Assembly (NCBI GenBank): GCA_036245805.1
Contig: BTRK01000003.1
Location: 25,492,685-25,556,684, forward strand
Length of the DNA: 64,000 nucleotides
Direction of reading: 5' to 3'
Source of the DNA: Pristionchus mayeri
Taxonomy: Eukaryota; Nematoda; Chromadorea; Rhabditida; Neodiplogasteridae
Shown in pieces: positions 39,170-50,200 of this stretch. The position numbers were made by a program, and so were the translations under genes. The stretch's first letter is position 1, and each line of letters starts with the position of its first letter. Under the pieces are notes generated by a model. It did not search any database. It was not told where the DNA came from and saw only the letters and a list, made by a program, of their open reading frames with translations.

Positions 39170-42100
39170 ATGTTCGCCAATACTCCTCGTGCCGCTGGAG
39201 GCAATAATGGATACCTCGTCGAGTTCAAGGTAGTATATATTACGGATATTGGTTTTAAATATCGATTGGTAGGCTGGGCGCTCTAATATTCAACCCGGAG
39301 CGACGCCCGACAAGCGTAAGGTTGTCGCTGACAAGACAAAGGGGCTCGTATTCATCAAGCAAAGCGAGGATCGTCTCATGCACTTCTGTTGGAAGAACCG
39401 CGAATCCGGAGCTGTCGTGGATGTGTGTACTATTTCGAATTTGTATTATCATCAAATATAGATTACTTTATTCTAACGCAAGTCTGACCACTGGAATGAT
39501 TATTCAGGACCTGATTATCTTCCCTGGAGACACTGAATTCATGCGCATCAAGGAATGTGTGGATGGAAAGGTGTTCATGCTCAAATTCAAGTCCTCAGAT
39601 GAGCGTCGTCTCTTCTGGCTGCAGGAGCCCGCAGCGGATGCTGATAAGAATCTCATTGAAAAGGTTCGCGAACTGAGCTGATCGCACGGTCCCCTGCCCG
39701 TCGACATTCGGAAAATCGGACCGCCTAACTCCGCCCACCTGACCCTTTTTTCCAATTCTCTATTTAGCAGTGAATTGCAAAATGAAATTTGGCAAAAGAC
39801 GCAGAGGAGAGGTATAAATACTGTAAAATTTGAAGCTTAAATGACCCGCAACTTCCTGATTTCCTGAGGCAGGGTCAATTTAGGCACGTTTGAACGATTT
39901 CCGTTCGAGAAAATTAGGCGGATTATGTGTTCTAATGTCGACGAATAAGGGGCCGTGTGATCGTCGAATCAAATCTAAAATAATATAGGTCAACGATACG
40001 CTCAACAATCCCCCTCAAGGACGATCGGGAAGAAGCGGGGCTGGAGGTGGTGATCGCCTTGCGGCTGCTGGAGCAGGATCGGACGAGCTGGGCTCACTCG
40101 GTTAGAATATTTGTCAATTCGCTGAATGTAAGACAAACAGCCTATACAGACGTATTCTAACAAAACCAATGAAAAGTCCTTCCGTACCATAATCCAGGCT
40201 TGTATAGTACTGCGAATATATTTATCAACTGTCCCATAGAATGTCGACCATTAAATATTTATTTTGATATTTTTTAGGAAACCTCGGACAGGAGCAGCTA
40301 ATGCAGTTGCTTTCATTCATGGGAGACGGAAATGGGGCAGGAGGCGCTTCTCCTTCGGTTCCTAACACACCCGCGAGCAATAATGATATGGCAAGACAAC
40401 TGAGATCCCTCATCAATGATATGGGTCGGAATGCTCCCTCGGTACGATCTATCTATAATATATTTCAGCATATTCTCGGTTTTGGATTTTTTTCTATATT
40501 TTCAGAGAGATTGGAACGAGCTCTTGGAATATGCTGTGAGAGAGAAATATCTTATGATAATTGTGTGGATAGTGAAAATTGTAGTCTGGGTGTACGGATC
40601 TCATATGAGTGTGTCTCCTTAACAGCATGAATCAAATATTACTATTTACTGAAGACAGAGTGTTGCAGCGTGGTGCTTCTCGTAGCGGAAGGCCTCCCGT
40701 GGAACTGTCGGAGGTGATCACGGGAGAGCGAGTGATGGATTCTGTTAGGAATAACCAGGGTATGCCACACTCGTCTATCCGCTAATGTGGATTTCAAGTA
40801 TATGAATAAGCGAGAATGGCACGGATATGTTGCAGACCGTCTATCTGCTCACCTTCCCGCTACTGAAGGAACTTCCTCCTCCGCCGAGCTCGAAGCGACT
40901 GTAAGATCGCCTCAATTCCAGCAGGTTTATTGTGCACGTGATAGTGTTGTATGATTTGACATTATTTAAGGCAGCGGATACGTTTGGCCATGCTCTTCAG
41001 ACTGGACAGCTGGCCCCTGTCTTCCAGCAGTTCGGACTTCCCGAGGAGACTACATCTGCTGCAGTATCCGGAGGTGAGTAGCCAAACGTGGACACAATTG
41101 CTGCTATCAGCATGACTGACCCCCCGGTTTTCGGATAGTGCCCATCATTCATCTTCCAATTTTATTGTAACAGCCTGCTGTTTTTTTGACATAACTAGTA
41201 GATACCCTACCGGATTTCGAAACTCAGCACCAATTCCTGCAGATGTATCGGACGCCGTACTCCTAAGAATCGAACAAACGTTGGAACACCAATTTTTCAA
41301 TAATATGGTATCCGGGGTACTTTTTCATGCTGATTTCGATGGTCAACTTCATTTTGCATAATTGACCTCTAATGAAGCACTATTTCACCCGTTGAAATAG
41401 CGAAATTTCCGGTTTATTTGATTTATCAGGGGTAAGACTTGCTACAAAAATTTGGAAATTTGTTTCCCGAGGTGTTTTTTCATTCTTTACACGATGGAAT
41501 GGTGAACAACCCCGTTTGCAAGTTCCTTCATTGGTGTTCGGTTTTATTTATGACTAAAACTCAAAACTAGAAACCGGCATTGTGTGTGCATGTAAAGTAT
41601 CTAGTGCCTAGGCCGTAATCCGATTTTTGTGCAATTTGATGTATGGGATTTTTACTTATGCCCATTTTAGTTTTCCGATTTCCAAAAGTACTCATCTCTC
41701 ACTATCTAGTCAGCGAACAAGAGAGCACACTTGTTCACCCACCCTCGCATCACTGATGGCCCAATTGGTAGTGCGTTGGGCTGTCACCCAGCGGGTCGCG
41801 GGTTCGATCTTGCCGCTGTTCAAGCTTTGCAAATCCGAACACCAATGAAGGAACTTGCAAACGGGGTTGTTCACCATTCCATCGTGTAGAGAATGAAAAA
41901 CCACCTCGGGAAACAAATTTCCAAATTTTTGTAGCAAGTTTTACCCCTGATAAATCAAATAAACCGGAAATTTCGCTATTTCGACGGGTGAAATAGTGCT
42001 TCATTAGAGGTCAATTATGCAAAATGAAGTTGACCATCGTCATCAGCATGAAAAAGTACCCCGGATACCATATTATTGAAAAATTGGTGTTCCAGATCCT

Positions 42101-42427
42101 CCCTGAATTGTCTGACCCTTACAAATACTGCGTCATCGAGTGCTGGCTAGTACCGAGAAATATTGCAGACATTCTCGAGTTCGCGAAGAAATTGACCGAG
42201 AGTGAGAAGAAGACCAACGAGGGACAAGGAGGATTCGAGGGTGTGGAGGGTCAAGATGGAGAATCGAGCAACCAGAACACCCAGCAGCCTCCGGCAGAGC
42301 AGGTACTGTATCTTGTTTATTCGAATGTAGAATGAGTTATTAAATTCAGGTCACTCCGGAAAGCCTCAAGGGACCAACACCCAAGAGAGGAAAACCCTCC
42401 GATGATGATCAGATGGACCTCGACTAA
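39170..42427 (+). CDS. rpn-13: Proteasomal ubiquitin receptor ADRM1/RPN13
   Basis: About nine exons. The N-terminal Pru domain starts [20 protein letters not shown], then [50 protein letters not shown] and [15 protein letters not shown]. The linker includes [20 protein letters not shown] and [14 protein letters not shown]. The C-terminal DEUBAD domain reads [66 protein letters not shown], ending [11 protein letters not shown]13 docks on RPN2 in the 19S particle, binds ubiquitin via Pru and activates UCHL5 via DEUBAD. A palindromic element with a tRNA-like insert sits in the intron inside the DEUBAD coding region. AATAAA at 42495. Confidence 0.95.
41251..42134. mobile_element. tRNA-bearing palindromic element C, copy 1 (884 bp)
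   Basis: Ends GACGCCGTACTCCTAAG and, as complement, GACGCAGTATTTGTAAG. Flanked by exact 4 bp ATCG duplications (41247-41250, 42135-42138). Arms (41280-41540 and 41850-42095) pair; the asymmetric middle contains a tRNA-like sequence. Compared with copy 2 it has lost one half of the centre. Inserted in an ADRM1 intron. Confidence 0.85.
41755..41818 (+). other. tRNA-like sequence in element C copy 1
   Basis: A-box-like TGGCCCAATTGG, an anticodon-arm-like hairpin GTTGGGCTGTCACCCAGC, and B-box-like GGGTTCGATCT, in tRNA order and spacing. The acceptor stem does not close, so it is tRNA-derived rather than a tRNA gene. It could act as an internal Pol III promoter. Confidence 0.55.
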
Positions 42428-43089
42428 TTAATTCACACTAAGCTACTCGATATTGTAATGTGCTTGTACCAATCCTATGTATGAAAGTTCATGGAATAAA
42501 AGAGTTGCAATAGCTGGTCCAGACTCCACGCCATTGGTCGGAAAGAGGTTTTGAATTGATACATCTGTAATAGTCTAAGATATAAGACGCCGTACTCCTA
42601 AGAATCGAACAAACGTTGGAACACCAATTTTTCAATAATATGGTATCCGGGGTACTTTTTCATGCTGATTTCGATGGTCAACTTCATTTTGCATAATTGA
42701 CCTCTAATGAAGCACTATTTCACCCGTTGAAATAGCGAAATTTCCGGTTTATTTGATTTATCAGGGGTAAGACTTGCTACAAAAATTTGGAAATTTGTTT
42801 CCCGAGGTGTTTTTTCATTCTCTACACGATGGAATGGTGAACAACCCCGTTTGCAAGTTCCTTCATTGGTGTTCGGTTTTATTTATGGCTAAAACTCAAA
42901 ACTAGAAACCGGCATTGTGTGTGCATGTAAAGTATCTAGTGCCTAGGCCGTAATCCGATTTTTGTGCAATTTGATGTATGGGATTTTTACTTATGCCCAT
43001 TTTAGTTTTCCGATTTCCAAAAGTACTCATCTCTCACTATCTAGTCAGCGAACAAGAGAGCACACTTGTTCACCCACCCTCGCATCACT

Positions 43090-43152
43090 GATGGCCCAAT
43101 TGGTCGTGCGTTGGGCTGTCACCCAGCGGGTCGCGGGTTCGATCTTGCCGCT
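43090..43152 (+). other. tRNA-like sequence, element C copy 2, left arm
   Basis: Nearly identical to the copy 1 tRNA-like block (TGGCCCAATTGG ... GGGTTCGATCT), with TGGTCGTGCG instead of TGGTAGTGCG. Confidence 0.55.
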
Positions 43153-43410
43153 GTTCAAGCTTTGCAATATTTTTATCAAGTTTCTAACAGCCGTTGCCAA
43201 GATAGATCTCAACTCAATTTTCATCAACAATGCTTAGACACAATAGTTCATATTTTGTTATTAACGTTATGTTTGCTTTCTGTCTATAAGATAAAAATTT
43301 ATTCAAATTATATCGTCATTACTTTTCAATGGTTTACTCTTTCACCAAAACACTCGTTAGAAATAAATTGAGGGATTGAAAAATTGCAAGAATATTGCAA
43401 AAGTTGAACA

Positions 43411-43475
43411 GCGGCGGGGATCGAACCCGCGACTCGCTGAGTGATAGCCCAACGCACTACCAATTGAGCCATCAA
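43411..43475 (-). other. tRNA-like sequence, element C copy 2, right arm
   Basis: On the minus strand: TGGCTCAATTGGTAGTGCG, anticodon-arm region GGGCTATCACTCAGC, and a strong T-arm GCGGGTTCGATCCCCGC. Closest of the three to a real tRNA, with a well-paired T stem, but the acceptor stem still does not pair. Confidence 0.55.
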
Positions 43476-44252
43476 TGATACGAGAATAGGTGAACAAGTG
43501 TGCTCTCTTGTTCGCTGACTAGATAGTGAGAGATGAGTAGTTTTGGAAATCGGAAAACTAAAATGGGCATAAGTAAAAATCCCATACATCAAATTGCACA
43601 AAAATCGGATTACGGCCTAGGCACTAGATACTTTACATGCACACACAATGCCGGCTTCTAGTTTTGAGTTTTAGCCATAAATAAAATCCGAACACCAATG
43701 AAGGAACTTGCAAACGGGGTTGTTCACCATTCCATCGTGTAGAGAATGAAAAACCACCTCGGGAAACAAATTTCCAAATTTTTGTAGCAAGTTTTACCCC
43801 TGATAAATTTTCGCTATTTCGACGGGTGAAATAGTGCTTCATTAGAGGTCAATTATGCAAAATGAAGTTGACCATCGTCATCAGCATGAAAAAGTACCCC
43901 GGATACCATATTATTGAAAAATTGGTGTTCCAGATCCTCCCTGAATTGTCTGACCCTTACAAATACTGCGTCATAATAATTCATCATCTCCAATCATATT
44001 AGTTTTGGAAATTTAAATTATATGAATAAATAAGTAAATTTTAGTATCTTCAATTTTATCGATACACCGTATCTGATCAGATAGACACCGTATTTGTATC
44101 AGCGGTTACCCGAGTGGAAAAATGTAAGTACGGTATTGAAAATACCTAAATATATAATTTTAATTGGTCCTTTTAAATGTTTCTCTATTGTTTATTGTGC
44201 CTTTCTAAATATGATGTCTTGATTTAGGGAATCTAAGGATAGAGGATAAAAT

Positions 44253-47200
44253 ATGCAGGCTGAACAAGAGCAAGTTGTACATGGGAACGAAGTCGACGAC
44301 GATGAGGATGAGGAGGTACGAACTTTGCAAGTAAAGAACAAGATTACCTAGCCCTTTCTAGCTTGACATCCAAGACGTTGACCAGCTACAACAACATGGA
44401 ATTAATGTAGCTGAAATCAAAAAGCTGCAGGTTAAATTTAAATCATGATACGATATTTGATTTTGATGTCTTATCCAGGCTGCTGGCATCTGCACGATCA
44501 AGGGCATTATGATGACTACACGGAAGAGAATGTGTGAGATCAAAGGTCTTTCCGAAGCTAAAGTGGACAAGATAAAAGAAGGTGCAGCGAAACTTATGGT
44601 GAGCCGACTCAAATTTTCTGTTGACCATGTAGATACACATACGCATGTTTTTTTAGAAAACGGGATTCATCACAGCCTTGGAAGTTTGTTCACGACGGAA
44701 GCAGGTGTTCAAAATCTCGACTGGTAGTGTTGAATTCGATAAGCTACTAGGAGGAGGAATCGAAAGTCAGTCAATAACAGAGGCTGGTTATGACTTACTT
44801 CGACATAACATTGTTGTTGTACAGGTATTCGGCGAGTTCCGAACGGGTAAGACTCAATTGTCTCACACGCTCTGTGCTACGTGCCAGATGCCGAATGCGA
44901 ATGGATTCAGAGGAGGAAAGATCATCTACATTGATACTGAGAACACCTTGTGCGGTTTTTTTTTATTCCTGACCAAAGATAATTGGATTTTCGTTAAGTA
45001 GACCTGATCGACTGCGTCCTATCTGCGATCGATTCAACATGGACCAAGAAGCGATGCTTGAGAATGTTCTCTATGCTAGGTTGAATAGAATGTGAATCCA
45101 AATGTAATTTCGAATCCAGGGCGTATACATCTGATCACCAGTTGGAACTTCTCGACTTCGTCGCCGCAAAATTTCACGAGGAGCTGGGAGTGTTCAAATT
45201 ACTCATCGTAGATTCCATCATGGCCCTCTTCAGGTGATTGTCCATCTGGAGGCAGTAAGATGTTTAGAAAAGTGTAAACCCTGAGTCAATGCAGAGTGGA
45301 TTACTCTGGTCGTGGTGAATTGGCGGAGCGACAGCAGAAACTTGCCCAGATGCTCAGCAGACTGCAGAAGATCGCCGAGGAGTACAATGTGGCTGTGCTC
45401 ATTTCGAATCAGATGACTGCCGATCCAGGAGCGGCTATGAGTTTTCAGGTATCATAATATCAATCACATGTATAACATTGTTAAATAAGTAGAACTAATT
45501 AAGGCTGATCCGAAGAAGCCGATTGGAGGTCACATCCTCGCCCATGCTTCCACCACAAGAATCATGCTGAAGAAGGGAAGAGCAGAGACCAGGATTGCAA
45601 AGGTGGGCACTCCTACTAATTTCCTACATTTCTGAATAATAACGGGCAGTTCAATCATCCTAATGGGCCTCGAATAATTCTAGGCACGCAGACGGCCATT
45701 TGAGACGCCCATAACTCGTTAAAATTGTTTTATCAATTCTTTCATCTACCATCCATACGCCTTAACAAATTCTTCCAGGAGGCTATTCATTCTAGAATAG
45801 ATCTCTTCGATTCGCGCCTCATCGTTAGCATCGCCTTTCTTTAGAACCTAAAATTTAATTAAAGCTTCGCGTTACTATTAGTAAACTCACTGGCGAATTG
45901 CTCCACATTGAGAAGGCGAATATGGCCATTCCACTGGCATACGGAAGAGAGGCCTTATACTCCTCCTAAATTAATGATTTGTTGATATTCTCTCGATGAT
46001 GAATACCATCATCTCTTGGAACGTGAATGGTGTATCCACTCCTTTGACGAATAGGCTGGAAGTGAGTCGAGTATAGTAGTACTGGAGGAGTATGGGAGTG
46101 AGACGAGCACGCTCGGCAGCGGAGATTCCAAGTGTAACTAGACGGAGGAAATCTTCCATCTGACAGTGAGGAGTCATTAGTCGTGGGCACGGTCTACACG
46201 AAGTTCAAGGGCATTCGATTATTTGAGGAGTTGATTTCAATGCAATTCACAAGTCAAAAAAGTTTTTTAAAAAAGGTTAAAAAAATGGTTTGAACCATCC
46301 CTCACCTATCGACTAGTAAACTCAGTTTTCAGTACGAGTTCGAACGCATTTTCGGCTGTTCTGTTGTTATTGGGGAATTAGAATAACTTTTCAAGGCCGC
46401 ATTGGATGATTTTGGAGCGAATTAGAGCGATTTGAAGAAAAAATGAGACAGACAGACAGTTGTAAACTCTGTGGTTTATCTTGTGAGCCATCCCTTGTAT
46501 TTGGGTCTTGCACAGTATTCACTCATAACCATTTATAGAGATAATGGGTAGAGCGGGGTCAGGGGGACACGCCTCTTGGATGCCCTCGCAGAGGTCAGTC
46601 TTCTTGGAAGCCTCGTAGACGCCTGCCTTTTCGGGTGTCCTCGTAGACGCGGGTTACGGTAAGTCTAGTCGCCCAAAGGGTTACGACTAGAGTACCGTAT
46701 CCAACCTGGATGTAAGAACAGGCCTAACGGGCTTCAGGTACGGTCTCCCTGGAGCTCCACCCTTTTGCGGGGGTCTCAGCTCCGGAGGGGACCGACCTGC
46801 CCTGGGATCCTATCAGTCTGCTAGGAGCTCCACCTTTCGAGGGTGTGGGAGAGAGCTTCGGAGACCGACTTATCCGTAGATCGGACTAGGCCGACTGAAC
46901 CGGCGAGAGTGAGGGGGCGATCCTTTTATAGGCGAGACTGAGATGCAAATGAGGTAATCAACTCGCGCGTCCTATCTAATCTCATTACTCTGACTACAAC
47001 TCCTCCCCACTACGTGTTTCACGTAGTTCTCGAGATTAGCTATGGTCATGTCTCATTTTTCGACAAACTCGATTTCCGTCTGATCTGGTTTCCGGCTTTG
47101 GTTTTGTTACCATCGCCATCGACGAAATTCCTAATCCCTCCCCTTCGTCGGGTTTAAGGAGCTAGGAAGCAGATCAGATATCGATTCGATTTGAATGTCG

Positions 47201-50200
47201 ATTCTCTTTAGCGATCTTTTGCCCTACTTCTCTCAATCACTATTACCAGGTTCCAGTTTCTATGGAATCACCACGACTGATGACGGTCACCTCCATTTCA
47301 AGGAGTTGGTTCCCATGATCATCGTGTTTGATCCGTGACCATGTTTCCTCAGGCATGACCTCTATGGTTCGAGAAGTTCGGCATCAGCCTACATCTTCTC
47401 AGGATGATCGGGTCAGAAACAGACTGCACCTCTCCAGGATGTTATTTCTACTGATACTGGAGCATCCGATCAATCCTTCTTAGGAAGTTCGACAATTTTC
47501 TGCCTACGTCTCCCTTTGAACATCAGATTTGGTTGGAGCATCTTTGAGATTCTACTCCTCCCCAGGTTCCGATTTCGGACCCGTCTGATGTCACATTTCG
47601 GAACGTATCTCTACTCTGTTCGTTTCGTAATCTCTCTCTAACAAGTTCTGATTCAGCTCCACGTCTTTGTAGTTTAGCCGAACCCGGTTTGCAATTATTC
47701 GACCGATGTCGACTTACAGTTGCAATAACCAGACTTGTTATAAACTAGTGGAATTTTAGCAGTCATATTGGGGGCAATTTTCTGGAAGCTGTCGCTACCA
47801 CACCCTTTCCAGTATGAAGTTTCACCACTTTTTTTCTGTGGTTCCACTCTGCTATTTCTGATTCCAGTGAGGGATTTTACCACCTCACTTCATCTAGTTA
47901 AAGAGCGAATTGCCATTGCTCACCTGTCTCACTCTTACTGAGACTTTTAAGGTGAGATACAACGAAATTTCGAGACAATCGTTCCGCTTTGCTGTGTTCC
48001 TGTAGACGGATTCTAACAGTTGTTCTTTTTGAACGAACATCTACTGTGATCTCAACGTCTCTCGGCAGGTAACAACAGACTTAGATGATCATAGAGCTTC
48101 TCCTCCACGATCATTCGAAGTGTCACCTCACACTTGGAGAATGCCAACTTCCAGAGTGTCGATTTCTCAGCTACTCCAAGTACCTCTGGCAGCCACGACT
48201 GGCTCAACTGTTGGCTACAGAGTAAACCGGACAGTTGCTTGAGATTCGAGCGCGACTCAAGATCTCGTATCTCCCTCTCTGTGCTCTCATATTTTCGAGA
48301 CGTCATGAGTATAGGGGTGCTCGTGCTTGGGTACTGCTTTTCAACCCTTTTTAGGTTCCTGACGAGGTTGGTGATTCGAGTTCTCGAACTCAGATCGTGC
48401 CGAGCATCGCACACGATCTTTCCTCGTATGCGAAGGCCTTTTTCACCCTCCGCGTATTGGCGCTCTTGGCCATCGAACCAGCGCTTCACTTGGACGGTCG
48501 AGTTCAATACTCTTTTATTTCACCAAAGAGCGTTGAGTAGCCGGAAGGAAAAGTCTGTGATTTTTACACTCTCTTGAGACTCATACTGGACTACCTTTTT
48601 CTGGAGCCAGGTTTCCTTCCGATACCCTCCAGCAGTGCCTATGGGCAGTGTCGGAGGCTCATGCTGTTGACCGGTATGGGTGCATCTTATGCTTTTACCC
48701 TTTCATACTTTAGTCAACCCGCATTCACGACCATGAAAACTTTGCAGATTTTTGCAAAATTTCCAATTGAACCATGCTGACTCTGGTCAGTTATGCGACA
48801 CAGTATTTCCCAGCGTATGGTTCTATCAGTCCCGGAGTGAACAACGCCTTGGTTCTTCTTCAGGTCAGAATAGACAGCCTTCTTGCTATCACAGTGATGT
48901 CGAGATGTATCACCATAGTCTCGATTCCAGTCAATACTCATCCCCTGGCCTTCGGGGTATTACTGGTGGCTGGTCATGTACGCGATACTTTTGTGTCACG
49001 GTACCCGTGACCTCTGGCCTCATCACTGGTTCCATCTGAGATTAGGCAGTCTCAGATCTATCATTGAACATTCAATTCTGACATCAGAATGGGATCCTTT
49101 CTGGATCTTTCCTTTCTTCTTGTGCTCACGGAGCCACTTTCTCGTCTTTTCTCAACACATCCCATGTTCGATTTCCTGATGAGTTGCCTTCACGTACTGA
49201 CGGTCTGATACCGGTATGTGAAACTGAGCTAGATGTCCTTTGAACTTTCTGGGTTCGAGATTTTTGGACAGCTTGGTGTAACCTCACAGCTTGCCGGTAG
49301 AGGCTTTTGCTATCACCAACTCCATAGCTCAGTTTACCGTCAGTACCGTGACTCAATCAAGGTGTCATCGTGATTCAGACTCTTTCCAAATCAGACAGCT
49401 ATCGAACCCCCTCGTGATCTGAGGTTGGGGTGTTGCGCCGCACTCAAGCACACCCGGCTTCCTCGGATTTTGTTCAACGAGAAAGTAGTATAGCTCGAGG
49501 CGACTTCTGTTTTACCACCTGGTTACCATTTTGAGGTTCCCACTTTATGGTTGCCAAGAACGAAACATTCATTGGTCTTTGTGTGAACAACTACTGTCGC
49601 ATGTTCTCGGTGTGGGCATTCAGGATGATCACTCTCCATGAACCGTGCCCAAACTCCAGCTCGCGAGGCATGGATTTGTTTACACCAAGCGCATGTTCGG
49701 AAAGGACATGTTCCGACTCGACTTATTTCAAAATCGAGAATCATGCTTATGCGATGTTGTCACTTCACCTCACGGAACACCAAAGGGTTTATTCCATTCG
49801 GGGAACTTCTGCATTAATTCTAGAGTTGTCCACCAATCGATCACCAGACTATCGTATCATTGACTATCGTATCATCAGATGTTGCGGTGCCTAGTTCACA
49901 ATTGCATCGTTTACACTAGTGAGAGATATTATTCTAATCGATCCCCGGGCTACTGCATCATTGATCAGATGCTACGGTGCCCAGTTCACAATTTCATCGT
50001 TCTCACTTGTGATCGATGGTACTCTAATGCAGGACTGAACAAGAGAATACTCTTTTGCAGTACTCCTCAGTTCTCCATTTGGAATTAATCATGCCCGGAG
50101 TAACCGTTATGTTTTACCGTACTTAGCACAGATTGAATTCCATTGTTGCATTTGCTGCTTCCCAAGATGATTTACCGTTTGAGACGGATACTCGGCTTTC

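Larger units (their letters stand above)
42586..43972. mobile_element. tRNA-bearing palindromic element C, copy 2 (1,387 bp)
   Basis: Same termini as copy 1 and exact 4 bp ATAA duplications (42582-42585, 43973-43976). Here the palindrome is complete: each arm carries the tRNA-like block, one on each strand (43090-43152 plus, 43411-43475 minus), about 260 bp apart. Outer arms are over 95 percent identical to copy 1, indicating recent activity. No protein-coding capacity. Confidence 0.88.
42428..44252. other. ADRM1-DMC1 spacer
   Basis: Holds the ADRM1 poly(A) signal (42495-42500), element C copy 2 (42586-43972) and about 280 bp of AT-rich DNA before DMC1. GTCTTGATTTAG ending at 44227 is a likely trans-splice acceptor 25 bases upstream of the DMC1 ATG. 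Confidence 0.5.

Noticed and set aside
41755..41818. Functional tRNA-Asp (GTC) gene
   Set aside because: D and T arms look right but the acceptor stem does not pair and the anticodon stem is off register; it is repeated inside mobile elements.
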